Source: Chalciporus piperatus
Taxonomy: Eukaryota; Basidiomycota; Agaricomycetes; Boletales; Boletaceae
Assembly: GCA_038093975.1 (NCBI GenBank)
Contig: JBBPTG010000130.1
Coordinates: 1 to 64,000, forward strand
Direction of reading: 5' to 3'
DNA: 64,000 bases
Each line of letters begins with the position of its first letter. The stretch's first letter is position 1. Below the pieces are notes generated by a model. That model made no database searches. It saw only the letters and a list, made by a program, of their open reading frames with translations, and was not told where the DNA came from. Shown here piece by piece: positions 29,663 through 40,525 of this stretch. Position numbers and translations under genes: made by a program.

Positions 29663-31014
29663 TTACAGCCGATGGCCTGGAACGGCCCAGAAGATCAGGG
29701 TCAAGGCAGTTGTGCAGATTGCAACCAGCGTTGAAACCCAGATGGCACGCCCAAGGAGCAGCTTCTTGACGTAAGGCTCGCGAATAGTGAGTGTCCGGAA
29801 AGGGGTAGATTCTGATTGGCCAAGGAGGACGAGCACGGGGTCAAGCTCGTATTGGTGTGAGATGAGGAACAGAATTGCGAACGTGAAGGGGAGGAAAAGC
29901 TTTACGGCCAAAGATTAGGCATGGATATAAGTGGGAACTAGAAGAAGACTTACGAAGAAGCGTTTGGACTTTGGTTGTACATCAAGGAAAACGAGCGAAA
30001 ACGCGGTAGCAAGCCCAATCCACAATATGAGCAGGCCCGCCACGAGGCGAATGAGCGCAGACAAAGGAGTCAAATTACCGAACGCCTTGGCTCTCAGGAA
30101 GCGCGGAAATGCGTCCTGTTCCATCGCGCGGAAGCAATACTCTTTTTGTGCGTGGAACATATCGGGGATATGCGCCAGCATGTTAAGCTCGCTTTGCGTC
30201 TTGGGCTCCTGGGTGCTGCTCAACGGGAAAGTGTGGATACGCATTGCAGGGGGAAGGTATATCTCGTGATTCTCGGGAGAACCGACGGTGCCTGCTGGGG
30301 ATAGATATCGGAGGTAGATGCGCTCCGCGGATGCAACGAGGTCCATACGTGAAATGGCAGCGGAACGGGGAATGATCGTAGGAGCACGTGAGGCTCGTCG
30401 TAAATTGAACAGGGTGGGTGTGCGTCCTGAAAGAGAGAAAGGGGTTGTCGAACGAGGCGGATCGTACTCAGCAGTTGGCGATGTAGTGGCGATTCGCTCC
30501 TTGTCAATACCAGGGGTTCGTGGACGAGGGCTGGTCGAGCGGCCACCACCACGCCTGTCGTCGCCGGCAGCAGCAAGGGCTTGCTTTTCTTGGTCGTTTA
30601 GCATCTCCCCCGTACTGGCGGTACTCCGCTTAGCAGCGTTTATTTGGAGGCCAACGACAGTCCCGTAAATTGACCCTCGTCGACGCGCATAGTCCCAGTA
30701 TTGAGGCCAATCCTCCTTAATCGTTCTCCCCGATTTACGGACGTCTTTGAAGTAGGCTCTGCAGAGATTTTCATGCTGTTGAACATCCAACCAGAAGTCT
30801 AATATATCCTCTGAACCCTCGCGCTGGAGAAAAAGACTAAAGTATCGCAGGTTAGAAACCATCATGAAAACGCCATCGATATAGCAACTGACTAGAACAT
30901 GAACAAGTCAACTGGAGGCCGCGTTCTCCTTGAAAGGACCTCAGTGAACGAAGGGAGCCTGTTCTTGCGGCTGTTGAGCCAATCTTCTTGCTGTTGGTTC
31001 TGCTCGTCGTCCAT
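29663..31014 (-). CDS. RAX1: RGS-domain membrane protein (RAX1-like)
   Basis: Three exons: 31014-30899, 30836-29954 and 29899-29663, 411 residues (yeast Rax1 is 435). The N-terminal part, up to ~residue 265 and interrupted by a long Ser/Pro-rich insert, is an RGS fold (LQREGSEDILDFWLDVQQHE at the start, MFHAQKEYCFRAMEQDAFPR at the end). The C terminus has three membrane segments (LIRLVAGLLILWIGLATAF, FLPFTFAILFLISHQY, VSTLVAICTTALTLIFW). RGS plus three C-terminal helices is the RAX1 architecture, a bud-site/polarity landmark protein of the plasma membrane in yeast. The first donor (GTTCTA) is non-consensus. Divergent from NDUFA2 across 249 bp. Confidence 0.82.
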
Positions 31015-31263
31015 GGCGGCTTCGAAATGGTCTCGAGGACGGGCGCTGCAGCGAGCAGGCTGGGGAATCTGAGCGGACTATGGTGAAGTCAACGAACTGA
31101 TATATTTCCCATGAGACCAAGTTGACAACCACGTTGGATTATGTAAGTCACCCTCCTTCACCTCCCGCTGCACTGCAACAACTTGAAGGTAAATACTCCC
31201 CTCGTCTTGTTCCGGCCTTGGGCTGTGTCTAACAATTTTTTTCAAGGCATACTCATCTCCGTG

Positions 31264-31675
31264 ATGTCTTCCTTTGCAAAGGTTCTGTCGCCTGCTCTCC
31301 GCGAAATACGTGTCCTGTGCTGCCAAACAAGCCAGGCATCCGCTGGCACACGGTAAGTCGACAAGGGTTCCCCTCCGCGAGTCCAAGACAACAGTACTGA
31401 TTACACCCACGAACGAAGCCAATTTGTCCTCTCCACATATCCCGTTATCAAGCAGCACAATCCAGACCTTCCTGTCATGATCAGGGAGGCCAGCGGCACT
31501 CCCGCACGTTTATTTGCACGGTTTGGTGCGTCCTCGTGCTCTCCCTAGCGTGTATATATATGGCTGTACTCAATGTATTCGTACAGAGCGCGGTGTTGAG
31601 AAGCACGTTGAACTGGATAATCTCTCGTCATCGGAGGTGGCCACGAAGGTTGCCCAACTCCTAAGCGTTTCATAA
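31264..31675 (+). CDS. NDUFA2: NADH dehydrogenase (complex I) subunit NDUFA2 (B8/10.5 kDa)
   Basis: Three exons: 31264-31352, 31419-31525 and 31587-31675, 94 residues, the family length. Conserved thioredoxin-like B8 blocks are visible: LREIRVLCCQTSQASAGTR, YPVIKQHNPDLPVMIREA and the short C-terminal VELDNLSSSEV. NDUFA2 is an accessory subunit on the matrix arm of complex I. The divergent partner is the RAX1-like gene. Confidence 0.9.
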
Positions 31676-32112
31676 AACACACCTACTTCCTGTTGTCAAT
31701 TAAACTCATTCCACCCGCCCCTTTTCTGAAGCTACGCTACGACAGTCCCAAAATGTGTCTGCCTCAAGTCAGGCAAATAATGTTTATACCACCGCGTCGC
31801 AAACCTCATGGTTCTGACCAATTCGCAACACTGCCCCCATCGCCCTGAGGCCACGATCTTTCTCGGGACACTGGAAATCATGCTTCTCCTTTAGTTCCGA
31901 GACAGGGACACCCCACCATAGTTGTTCGCGTCTTCTCGGTGGCAAGTGCTGCTCACAAGTATTCATCGTATATTGTTGCTTCCCTCGATGCCTTGGAATC
32001 TACTCTTGCTGCACAGCAGCAGCAGCCATTTATCCTGAACTCTGAACAACTAGGGAACGTTTTGTGAAGTGTCCATATATCAGCACTCTTTCTGCTCAAC
32101 TCCCTCGTCCAT

Positions 32113-34006
32113 CTAGACATCACCCGTCCGACTAGTCTTCTTCTCTCCCACAACACCCTCCCCATGTTCTCCTGCCGTTTCGACTCCCACCTCCCGGTCG
32201 TGCTCCATCCTGAGATTCCTAATGAACCAGAATTCATATACCACCACCAGAAGCCCGCAGATCCCCGCAATCGATCCAGTAACGATCATCGTAGACTTCT
32301 CCGTCTTTCCAAGATACCCAGCTTGCGCGCCATAGATGCTCGACAACGTTGAAATGACTCCAGCGGCAGAGTTAAGACATCCGGGGCTTGTGGATTGAAA
32401 ATGTCAGGGGAAATCAGCGTCATGACGAAATGCTGCTCACAAGAAGATGCGGTTTGTAATCCAAATATAGTTGTTCTGCCACCTCCACCATAACCAGAGC
32501 ATTCCAGATGCCCCGATCCCTGTGCAAATCCACGCGATCACATACCTTGATTCACATCGTGGTCAATGGAAATCAAGTGAAACTCGGACACCGGACATAC
32601 AATTGGATGTGGTTGACCACGTTCAGAATGATGCCCTGAGGGGTCCCTGCAGGCTCATCCTTCCATGACGCGAATGTTCCGGGGAAGAGCAAGAATCCGG
32701 CAAGTAAAATCCAGGTGAAAAACGACGATAAGATATTGAAGAGAGGCGAAATATCATCAAGTGCGAGAAGCATGTTCACGTAGCGCGTCTGCGTCTGACC
32801 GTCATAATTTGCTGGGAAAGGGCGTCGATTTGTGGTGCGATGGATATCCTTCGCAGCACGAGGTGGCTCTGGAGGGGTATGGTGGGGTTCTTTCAGCTTG
32901 TTGCTGGTATGCGCTGGCGTGGTTGGGTATGTGCCTGCAACTGCGGTGGAGGAAGGTGGGGGACGGGTATTGGACGGCGACCTGTGATGCAATCCCGACC
33001 GAGAATTCGCGGAACTAGTCGCTGTGCGGCTTGGAGCCGACGCTCCAGGGGGAGGTGAGGTTGTACGATGGTTCCTTTGGGAAGGAACGCCGCCATTGAG
33101 GGACGTCCGCGAGGCATTCAACGTCGCGGAGCTTCCATGACCATACACAGGCTGCGTAATGCTCGATGCATATCTATGCGAAGCAGCACTCGGAGGTCGA
33201 GACCTCGATCGACGATGAGTCTGATGCTGTGAATTGCTAGGATTGTGGCTTCCGACGGAAGGATGATGCGAGAGGTATGTTCCGCTCGTGTTTTGATTGG
33301 CACTAGCGGAAGGCTGCTGATGAATACTCTGGTACGATCCCTGCTGCATCGCCGGGCCTTGGAATGGGGTTGGGGAAGGCGGTACGGGTGAGTTCTGAGA
33401 AGGGACAGAGAAGCCTGGACCTTGCCCCAAGCTAGACGAATGTGGATGTGGCGATGTGGTCAATGGAGGAGTATTGAGCGCCGTACGGGGTGGTTGGGGG
33501 ATATCCTTGATAAGAGCCCCCTGTGGTGTCCTGATATTTCTTTGCCTCGAAGAGCTTCTCCGATGCCCCGATCGTTGTGGCGATGGAGAACGAGGGGACA
33601 CGGGTGTTGACGGGCTCGTACCAGCTGGTGATCCAGACTGCTGATACTGTACCAACTGCGACCCAGGATGGGGCCCAAACGGATCATGGAGGCGTTCGAC
33701 GGACGAGCTACGAGAGTGAGATTGCTGGGAGGACGATCCATTCGGAATTCCCATGGGTTCGGTGGTACGTCGAGCTGGCGCTGGCCACTGGATGGTGTGT
33801 GGTGGTGACTCTGGTGAGTCATATGGATGTCCTGGATCGCTTTGTGCCCTGGATCGCTGTCTGGACCTGCCAGGGGTGCGATAGCCACTTGCAGGGGCGT
33901 ACATGATGGAAGGGTGAAACCGTAATGTGTGTGGATTCTTGAGGAAGTCCTTAACCCCCGCGCTGCGGCCCTCGGGCGATACTATTATACGGCCCCGGCC
34001 GTTCAT
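32113..34006 (-). CDS. Membrane protein with long disordered N terminus and four C-terminal helices
   Basis: Three exons: 34006-32601, 32545-32441 and 32386-32113, 594 residues from the first ATG. A later ATG at 33904 (MYAPASGYRTPGRS) is an equally plausible start. About 400 residues are Ser/Pro/Gln/Arg-rich with many SP and TP sites, hence probably disordered and phosphorylated. Hydrophobic segments then follow: FFTWILLAGFLLFPGTF, YVIAWICTGIGASGMLWLW, a CLNSAAGVISTLSSIYG stretch and MIVTGSIAGICGLLVVVY. Similar proteins occur widely in Agaricomycetes without known function. No enzyme motif is seen. Confidence 0.7.
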
Positions 34007-34283
34007 ACGGTACCTACATATGCATAATCCCTCTGTTCCAGGTGGTAACCTTGTCCACGCTTGACACGTGTCGAGACATATTCGTCGACGCCGTCAGGCA
34101 CAGTGATGGCGGATTGCACCAATTATATCAGATTCACAGCTGTACAGCGGGGAGTGTATACTGTGCGCCGTACATATCTATTAGCCTGTGATAGCATGAG
34201 TCCATGCATTCGGTGAAGGTACATCGTGGGTTCATCCTCGTACATTGATCCGTGATACCCCGAATCGTACGAACCTATTCTCT

Positions 34284-35967
34284 CTAGTATGTGGCCACGT
34301 CGATACCTTTAGCCCAGATATTCGCCAGGTACACAGATGTCTCAGCCAAAATAAGGAGGCCAGACTTGGTGAAGATCATCTGTGCGCTCGTGCTGTTCAC
34401 GAAGAATTTTCCGATGAGCGTCCCCTCGGAGTTCCAGACGTGTGTTCCATCCCCACACCCTGAATAGACGTTCCCTTTCGTGTCGACCTGGACGCCATCT
34501 GGGACACCACCATCGATGTAAGCGAAGACACGACGGTTTATGAAAGCCTGGGTGCGTGGCTCTACGTCGAACTTGTAGCTGGGTGGTGGACATCAAGAGT
34601 AGGTCAAAAGAAACAATGGGAAGAGGACTTGCATCGTAGCTGGATAAGTCTGATCAAGTCCAAACAAACCATTCGCAACACCGGTGTCCGCGCTAAAGAT
34701 GATTTCATCAGCCACAACCAAATTAAGAGCCGAAATGGACATCTCCAATTTACATGAATGCATGTCGGCCGTTTGCGCTAAAGGCAATGCCATTTGGGTG
34801 TCTGAATCCATCTGCGACCACTCGCACATGACCGGTCGATGGATCGAAGCGGTAGACCTGAGATGGAAGTTTCGGTTCGGGGCGGAATCCGTTCAGCCAA
34901 CCGTAACTACATGAGTTGTCAGCTCGAGATACCTTCTTGGCACAAGGGTCACTTACGTGGGATCCGTAAAGAACAAGATGTCGGTGCCAGGCAACACTCT
35001 GATGTCATTCAATGAGTTGAATTGCCTACCATAGTAGTTGTCGATCAAAACCGTGGTATTGTACGGGGGACGGGGGTTAACGCGAACGATAGAAGGAGGC
35101 AGGAGAGCGCGTCCCGAGGTGATTAAGAGGAGATCCCCTTTATACGGACCAGTACCTCCATTGACCATCTGAACATTGTCGGAAAGATCCAACTGACAAA
35201 ACTGTGAGCTGCATTTTCGTGGGATGTTTTGCGAGGTCAACTCACAGTCTGCACTTGAGTGTTGACTTCACCTGTGGTTTGAGCAAGGGCCATATCGATC
35301 TCAGTCATATTGAGCATTGCAACTACGCTGTTATTATGCCAGTCGCTGTATCCAAGGTCACCGCCATCATTGCTCGAGAAGAAAACGACATTGAGATCTG
35401 GGACGTATATTGGAGCCTCGTGAGCGAAAGCGAACCCTGCATTTTCCGCGACAAGACGAATGGTTGCATCTGGTCCAGTTACGTCTAGGAAAGAGTGATC
35501 GAAGACTTGGATGAATGGTGGGGTCGAATTCGTGGGATTGAAACCGATGAAAGAGTTATTGCGCCATTGACCATAGTTCGCCCCAACAACGTTGTAATCA
35601 CGAGGACTTATGTACTGACCAGTGTATGTCAGATCCCTCGCGGCGAGAGAAACAAAAGCAAACTTACAACTGCGCCAGGAGGGAACGTGAGGTTAGCAGA
35701 GGTTGTGGCGGTCCTCTTTAACACCGCTGCAGCTGCGATCGTGAGCGCGACAATCGCTGATATTTTTGCATAGAAAGTCGAACTGTCGTTCCTGCTAACA
35801 TGTTGGCGCCAAGGTTCGGAGAGTGCGTCCAGAACCCTACCCTTTCGTGGAAGTGTCACTTTTATCGTCTCCCGTAGCGGATTGCTGACCCGACCGCGCC
35901 ATAGAGTCGCTTCGTGTTGACCACTTCTACTAGATGAAACGTAGATACTTGTGAACGATATCGACAA
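34284..35967 (-). CDS. SMP-30/gluconolactonase-type lactonohydrolase with N-terminal membrane anchor
   Basis: Six exons: 35967-35668, 35614-35246, 35192-34957, 34906-34754, 34692-34633 and 34578-34284, 470 residues. After a hydrophobic segment (ISAIVALTIAAAAVLKR) that looks like a signal anchor, the protein shows six-bladed propeller blocks typical of fungal lactonohydrolases: FAHEAPIYVPDLNVVFFSSN, FNSLNDIRVLPGTDILFFTD, RHPNGIAFSANGRHAF and VPDGVQVDTKGNVYSGCGDG. The conserved Asn and Asp of these blocks coordinate the catalytic metal ion. The family opens aldonate or pantoyl lactones; the substrate here is unknown. The fifth intron uses a GC donor (AT/GCAAGT). The C-terminal blocks are intact. 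Confidence 0.85.
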
Positions 35968-37837
35968 CTTCAGTAATGCCGTGTACTACCTTACTACCTT
36001 GATAGGCTCTGTCTTTCAGTTAGCTCGACAAACGGTCAATTGAGAGCGTGACATACTCTCAAGGCGAATAAACGACCAAAGGTTCAGCGCTGAAGGGGCG
36101 GCCGCCGTGGTGGATAGTGGAACGGTATTAGCGCACCGCTGCATGCACCGGGGTGCTAGCCAGAGAAATTGCCTGTTGCTGGCAGAACGGGCCGGTCCTA
36201 ACTTAGTTTGACATCGGAAGGTTTCGGGTGTGCTCCGTCGTCATCATTTCTCTTCTTATCTTGATCAGAGGATATGACGGCACCGTGACATGGGCCCCCA
36301 CATAAACTAGTGCTACACCACCTACGCAGAACCTCGGGAAGAAGCTGGAAGAAGCAGTGGGCGATGGTGACGTAGTAGGCCCGTGCTCGGAAACTTGTCA
36401 CGTTGTATGTCAAATCTCCAATAATTCCATGGCTGAATTGGTTGACAAGGATAGAATGATCTTATTGCTCTTGTCGTCTGGTGGGCGCCGTCATGTTTTT
36501 CTTCCCGCTGATACTCGCGATCGCCCGCATCTGATAAGAGCGTTTAATACGTGTTCACCGACCTAGATATACGGGTTCCTCACTGTCGAAAGTCCATGTA
36601 TTTTATAAACAAGTTCTTAGCTCCCAGCAAGCTTGATTGTAACGAGTCGTGGTCATTGTTCATCCGAGTCACAGAATTCCTAGTCTGGTGACCAGACAGA
36701 ATTCCACGGAACCCCGATCGATACCCACAACTTGCCCCAACCCCTCACGAATCATCAATTGTCCCTTGTACTCAGATCCGCTCAGTTCTAGATAGAACTG
36801 TAGTTCCAGGTAGATCGATCAATCTTATCTTATTGTATGATGCCAATATGGACATCGATAATAAGATCCTGAATCATGCCAAGGATATACTAGCCAGAGC
36901 TAAAAATCCAACAATACAGTCTGATGTCATAGAGCCAGATATCTATTGGGCCCGGTATCGATGGTGTAGGTGATACAATGATGGCATCCATCAGCATCCA
37001 TCAGTCACGGCGGTTCCGGCGTTCCGCATGCTCTCCAACTTACTTACTCTGCCCTTGCTCAACGTCGCGCCAAATTTTCCACATGAAGACCAGTGAAGAC
37101 CTCGCCCAACCGGATCCTGTCGTGGAGTACCATCGGAGCCTTAGGCGATAATCTACACCATTTTCGTCAGAATGCCTATTAGGACGGGCGTCGACTCAGG
37201 CTAGCGCCCAAACACTGAGTCCCCGAATCTCCTCGAATCATGTCCAAGATGGGTCGCTCATGCATCGATAAACGAGAGCCCTGGTGCCCAAAGTGATGTT
37301 GTTTAAGGTCGTTTGTGATCCACTCGCAAGCCATATGCCTAGGGTTTGCGAGTTGGTCACAAGCTATCGCGAGCTCTATACTTGCCTCACTGCCAGACTC
37401 AAATTAGCGAAACAATTGCCTGGATCTTCCGTTTTAGGACACTCAAACAAATGTGAAGCTCTCAGATTATCCAAGAAAGAACTTATGAGCGCTTGAGCAC
37501 TTTAATGTGGCGCGGATGAGACTCGGATAACGCACTTTCATTGTTTGTGTCACTTTTTTCAGTCTCTGTTCTGCACTCTCACTGAAGCATACTAGACAGC
37601 TTGCATTATCGTGCTAGGGCACATCGGGATGACTGACCCCCGTTGGGCTTCCAGCACAGTTCCGCGACCGTGGTAACAGAGTTAAAGTTTGTTGATTTTT
37701 AAGGGTCTTGTTCTCCGCTTCGTTCTGAATCATTTGTAGTCGGCAAATGTGCTCAATGCTCGGGGTTGGACCGTCAATCGTGCCTGCCGGCTGTTTCGAC
37801 TACTTAGGCGAGGGGAAAAGCTATCCACCAGCATCTC
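35968..37837. other. 1.9 kb without a recognised gene
   Basis: Contains short palindromes (for example GTCTGGTGACCAGAC near 36684, flanked by two copies of CAGAATTCC). A 50-codon plus-strand open stretch lies near 36823-36977 (NLILLYDANMDIDNKI...) with protein-like composition but no start codon or homology I know. Probably eroded sequence. No tRNA or rRNA seen. Confidence 0.4.
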
Positions 37838-37839
37838 TA

Positions 37840-38529
37840 CAGTCGACTCCCTCATAACCCATGCCAGGTATAACCCATACTCCCTTGTAACCCATACATT
37901 TTTGGATTTCCTGAGTTGGTTTGCAGGGATTTTGGGATCATATCCCATACCCCATACCCCATAGGTTTTGTGGGCAGGTATGGGTTATGGTAAGGGGCGG
38001 ATAATGCCGAGGTTGTCCAAATTAGGAAATTATTGTTATTTTGTACGAAAATGTTTTCTTCTGGTTGGCTTTGATGAACATCACAGAACTTCTGAACCCA
38101 GCGGATGAGACACACAACATGGTTGGGGCGACGGACGAGGATATTTTCGAGTCCGTGATGGAGATGAATAGAGGTGATGATGATGATATTGATGTGTCCA
38201 CACATCGCGAAGTGGGCAGCAATAATTTTGTGGAAATATGTTGGGGCATTTGATGACTTGTTCACCCGCAAGCTAGAGGTTATTACCTTGTGGTGGGGTC
38301 ATTTGGACAGCGGACTTGGGCGGTCGAGATGCAGGATACCAAATTCACTGATTATTTTACTTTGCTTCATAAACCTACTAGATCAATACTACGAAAGTTC
38401 AATACGAAAGGGAGAAAATTTTTCCGAGTTCGAAGCGGTGGATAGGGGTCTTTTGCACAACCCATACTCCCTAGTAACCCATACCTTTGAGGCTATCCCG
38501 ACAGGTATGGGTTATGAGGGAGTCGACTG
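37840..38529. mobile_element. Non-autonomous pogo-like DNA transposon, 690 bp, TA target duplication
   Basis: The ends are 26-bp inverted repeats (37840-37865 and 38504-38529) beginning CAGTCGACTCCCTC, with one mismatch, flanked on both sides by TA. CAGT termini plus a TA duplication are typical of the pogo/Fot1 branch of Tc1-mariner. Subterminal TAACCCATAC motifs recur in both orientations inside each end. The interior keeps fragments resembling a transposase C terminus but no DDE domain. The right TA is the first TA of the desaturase gene's TATA box. Confidence 0.85.
38041..38356 (+). pseudogene. Transposase C-terminal remnant inside the transposon
   Basis: One frame reads ETHNMVGATDEDIFESVMEM then Asp-rich (GDDDDIDV). 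After a frame change a second stretch reads AVEMQDTKFTDYF. Fungal pogo-type DDE transposases often end in an acidic stretch, then a conserved helix and a final TKxTDYF-type motif resembling a PCNA-interacting (PIP) box. Both fragments occur here in that order, separated by frame breaks. The similarity is from memory of the family, hence modest confidence. Confidence 0.4.
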
Positions 38530-38538
38530 TATATAAAA
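38530..38538 (+). promoter_or_regulatory. TATA box of the desaturase gene, abutting a transposon
   Basis: TATATAAAA begins at the base following the transposon terminus (CTG at 38527-38529). The first TA doubles as the target-site duplication. The ATG is 98 nt downstream of the box. Confidence 0.75.
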
Positions 38539-38635
38539 CCCCCTCCCGTCATTCGCTGACAACATTCTCAGACTGGCCACGTCATTTAATTCGCGGCCTT
38601 CCTTTCCTGCGACACTGCTCGTCAGTTCCAGCGAC

Positions 38636-40273
38636 ATGTTCAGCATTGGTCTCGAACAGTTTACCAAGGGATTCCCTACCATCACTGGCATCAAATGGTT
38701 CAATCTCTCCGTGCTGGTGATCTCGCCTGCACTGTCTCTCTATGGCTTGCTACGAGTGCCAATCCTCATGAAAACTGCCATTTGTACGACATTCTATTAT
38801 ATCTTCTCAATGTTCGGTAAGCTCTTCGAAGTTCTTCGAACTATGATCAGCACTGACGCCACTTGTTCAAGGTATCACTGCCGGTGAGCCGACCAAAGAA
38901 CTCGGAAGCAGACGTCAATGTTCAGACTTCTTTGGCAGGTTATCACCGTCTATGGTCTCATAGATCCTACATCGCTTCTTTCCCTCTTCAAGTGATCCTC
39001 ATCCTCGCTGGAGCAAGTGCAGTCCAAGGATCCTGCTTCTGGTGGTCCCGCCGCCACCGTTCTCACCACCGACACACCGACACTGACCTTGATCCATACA
39101 ACTCGGAGCGAGGCCTCGTTTGGACTCACATCGGATGGATTATATTCGATACCAACCTCCGCTCAGGACCTGCCGACATATCTGACCTGAAGAACGATCC
39201 TCTCGTACAGTGGCAGCATCGCTGGTACTTTGTGATCTTAGCAATCTTCGGCTACATCCTTCCAATGTGTATTCCGGGCTGTCTATGGGGCGATTGGCGT
39301 GGTGGGTTTTATTTCGTAGGTGCACTCCGGTTGACCGCTTGCCATCATGTACGTTGCTTCTTGCGTGGGAACTATTGTTCTAACTCTGCCGACAGAGCAC
39401 GTTCTGCATCAATTCCATCGCACACTACCTGGGAAGCACCCCTTATGATGACAAACATTCCCCTCGCGACCACCTTGTCTCGGCCATCCTCACGATGGGT
39501 GAAGGGTATCACAACTTCCATCACCAGTTCCCTATGGACTACAGGTAAAAATAACATCTTCCGTCATTCACGTGATATTCACGCGACTCTCGGTCTTCTC
39601 AGAAATGCGTTCCGATGGTGGCAATACGACCCAACCAAATGGTTCATCGCAACTTGCCACTTCTTTGGTCTGGCTTCCCATCTTCGGGTGTTCCCTAGCA
39701 ACGAGATCGAGAAAAGCGCACTTACGATGAAGTTGAAAGCTCTCAAGGATGTGCAAGATTCTATTACCTGGCCCATCCCACCCGATGAACTCCCCGTAGT
39801 AACGTGGGAATCGTGTATGTCCCGGCCTCCGTCGCTATTATCATACTGATTAGCGCCCATATAGTCCAAGAAGAATCCAAATCGCGCACTCTGCTGCTTG
39901 TGTCGGGATTCATCCACGATACATCTCTGTTCCTCGGCAACCATCCTGGAGGCAAAGCACTCTTGACCCAGAACTCCGGCAAGGACATGACCGCCGCGTT
40001 TTTCGGAGGGGTGTATTCCCATTCTCATGCTGCCCACAACGTGCGTAGTTGCCAAGCATGGTGTTTCGTTCCCGCTAACGTCCGTCCGTATACCTGGCTC
40101 ATCCCTCGTCTCGGGATGAACCTTATGCGCTTTGTATTCAAATTCTCTAGCTCTTGGCTATGATGCGGGTCGGAATTCTCGCAGGTGGTGTGGAAATCCC
40201 AGCGGAACATGCTATACCACCAAGTCAACGGCTCGTCATAAATTCCACCGTCCCTCAAGCCCAAACTGCATGA
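38636..40273 (+). CDS. OLE1: Delta-9 fatty acid desaturase with C-terminal cytochrome b5 domain (OLE1-like)
   Basis: Seven exons: 38636-38816, 38872-38883, 38939-39348, 39396-39544, 39603-39814, 39865-40040 and 40151-40273, 420 residues. The three His boxes are HRLWSH, HRSHH and HNFHH (in [11 protein letters not shown]), which bind the di-iron centre. The C terminus is a cytochrome b5 fold with the haem motif HPGG and a second haem His in YSHSHAAHN. The enzyme introduces the 9,10 double bond into stearoyl/palmitoyl-CoA at the ER membrane. The second exon is only 12 nt and codes residues just before the first His box. A transposon sits directly upstream of the TATA box. Confidence 0.93.
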
Positions 40274-40525
40274 CACCGGAGAAACAACTCAATCTGTACA
40301 CCCACTAGATTCGTTCGATGGTCAACTCACTTCGAATTTCATAGCTACGTATAACAACCCTGTAATTAAAACCTTGCTTCATTGCGGTAGCCGTATGTTG
40401 TTGTAGATCGGCGAGCAATAATCTGTATGCCATGGTATTTGTTCTTCGTTCTGGTATCCGTATCTACATACATATCATTGTACACTGAAAGATATATAGT
40501 ACACTGAAGAGGCTGCGGCCCGCGA

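Noticed and set aside
36679..36700. Short palindrome GTCTGGTGACCAGAC as a regulatory operator
   Set aside because: Isolated, with no gene nearby; palindromes of this size are expected by chance in 64 kb.
37850..38520. Repeated TAACCCAT motifs that look telomere-like
   Set aside because: The motif is TAACCCATAC, not TTAGGG-type arrays. It occurs only inside the transposon ends in both orientations, so it is a subterminal transposon repeat.
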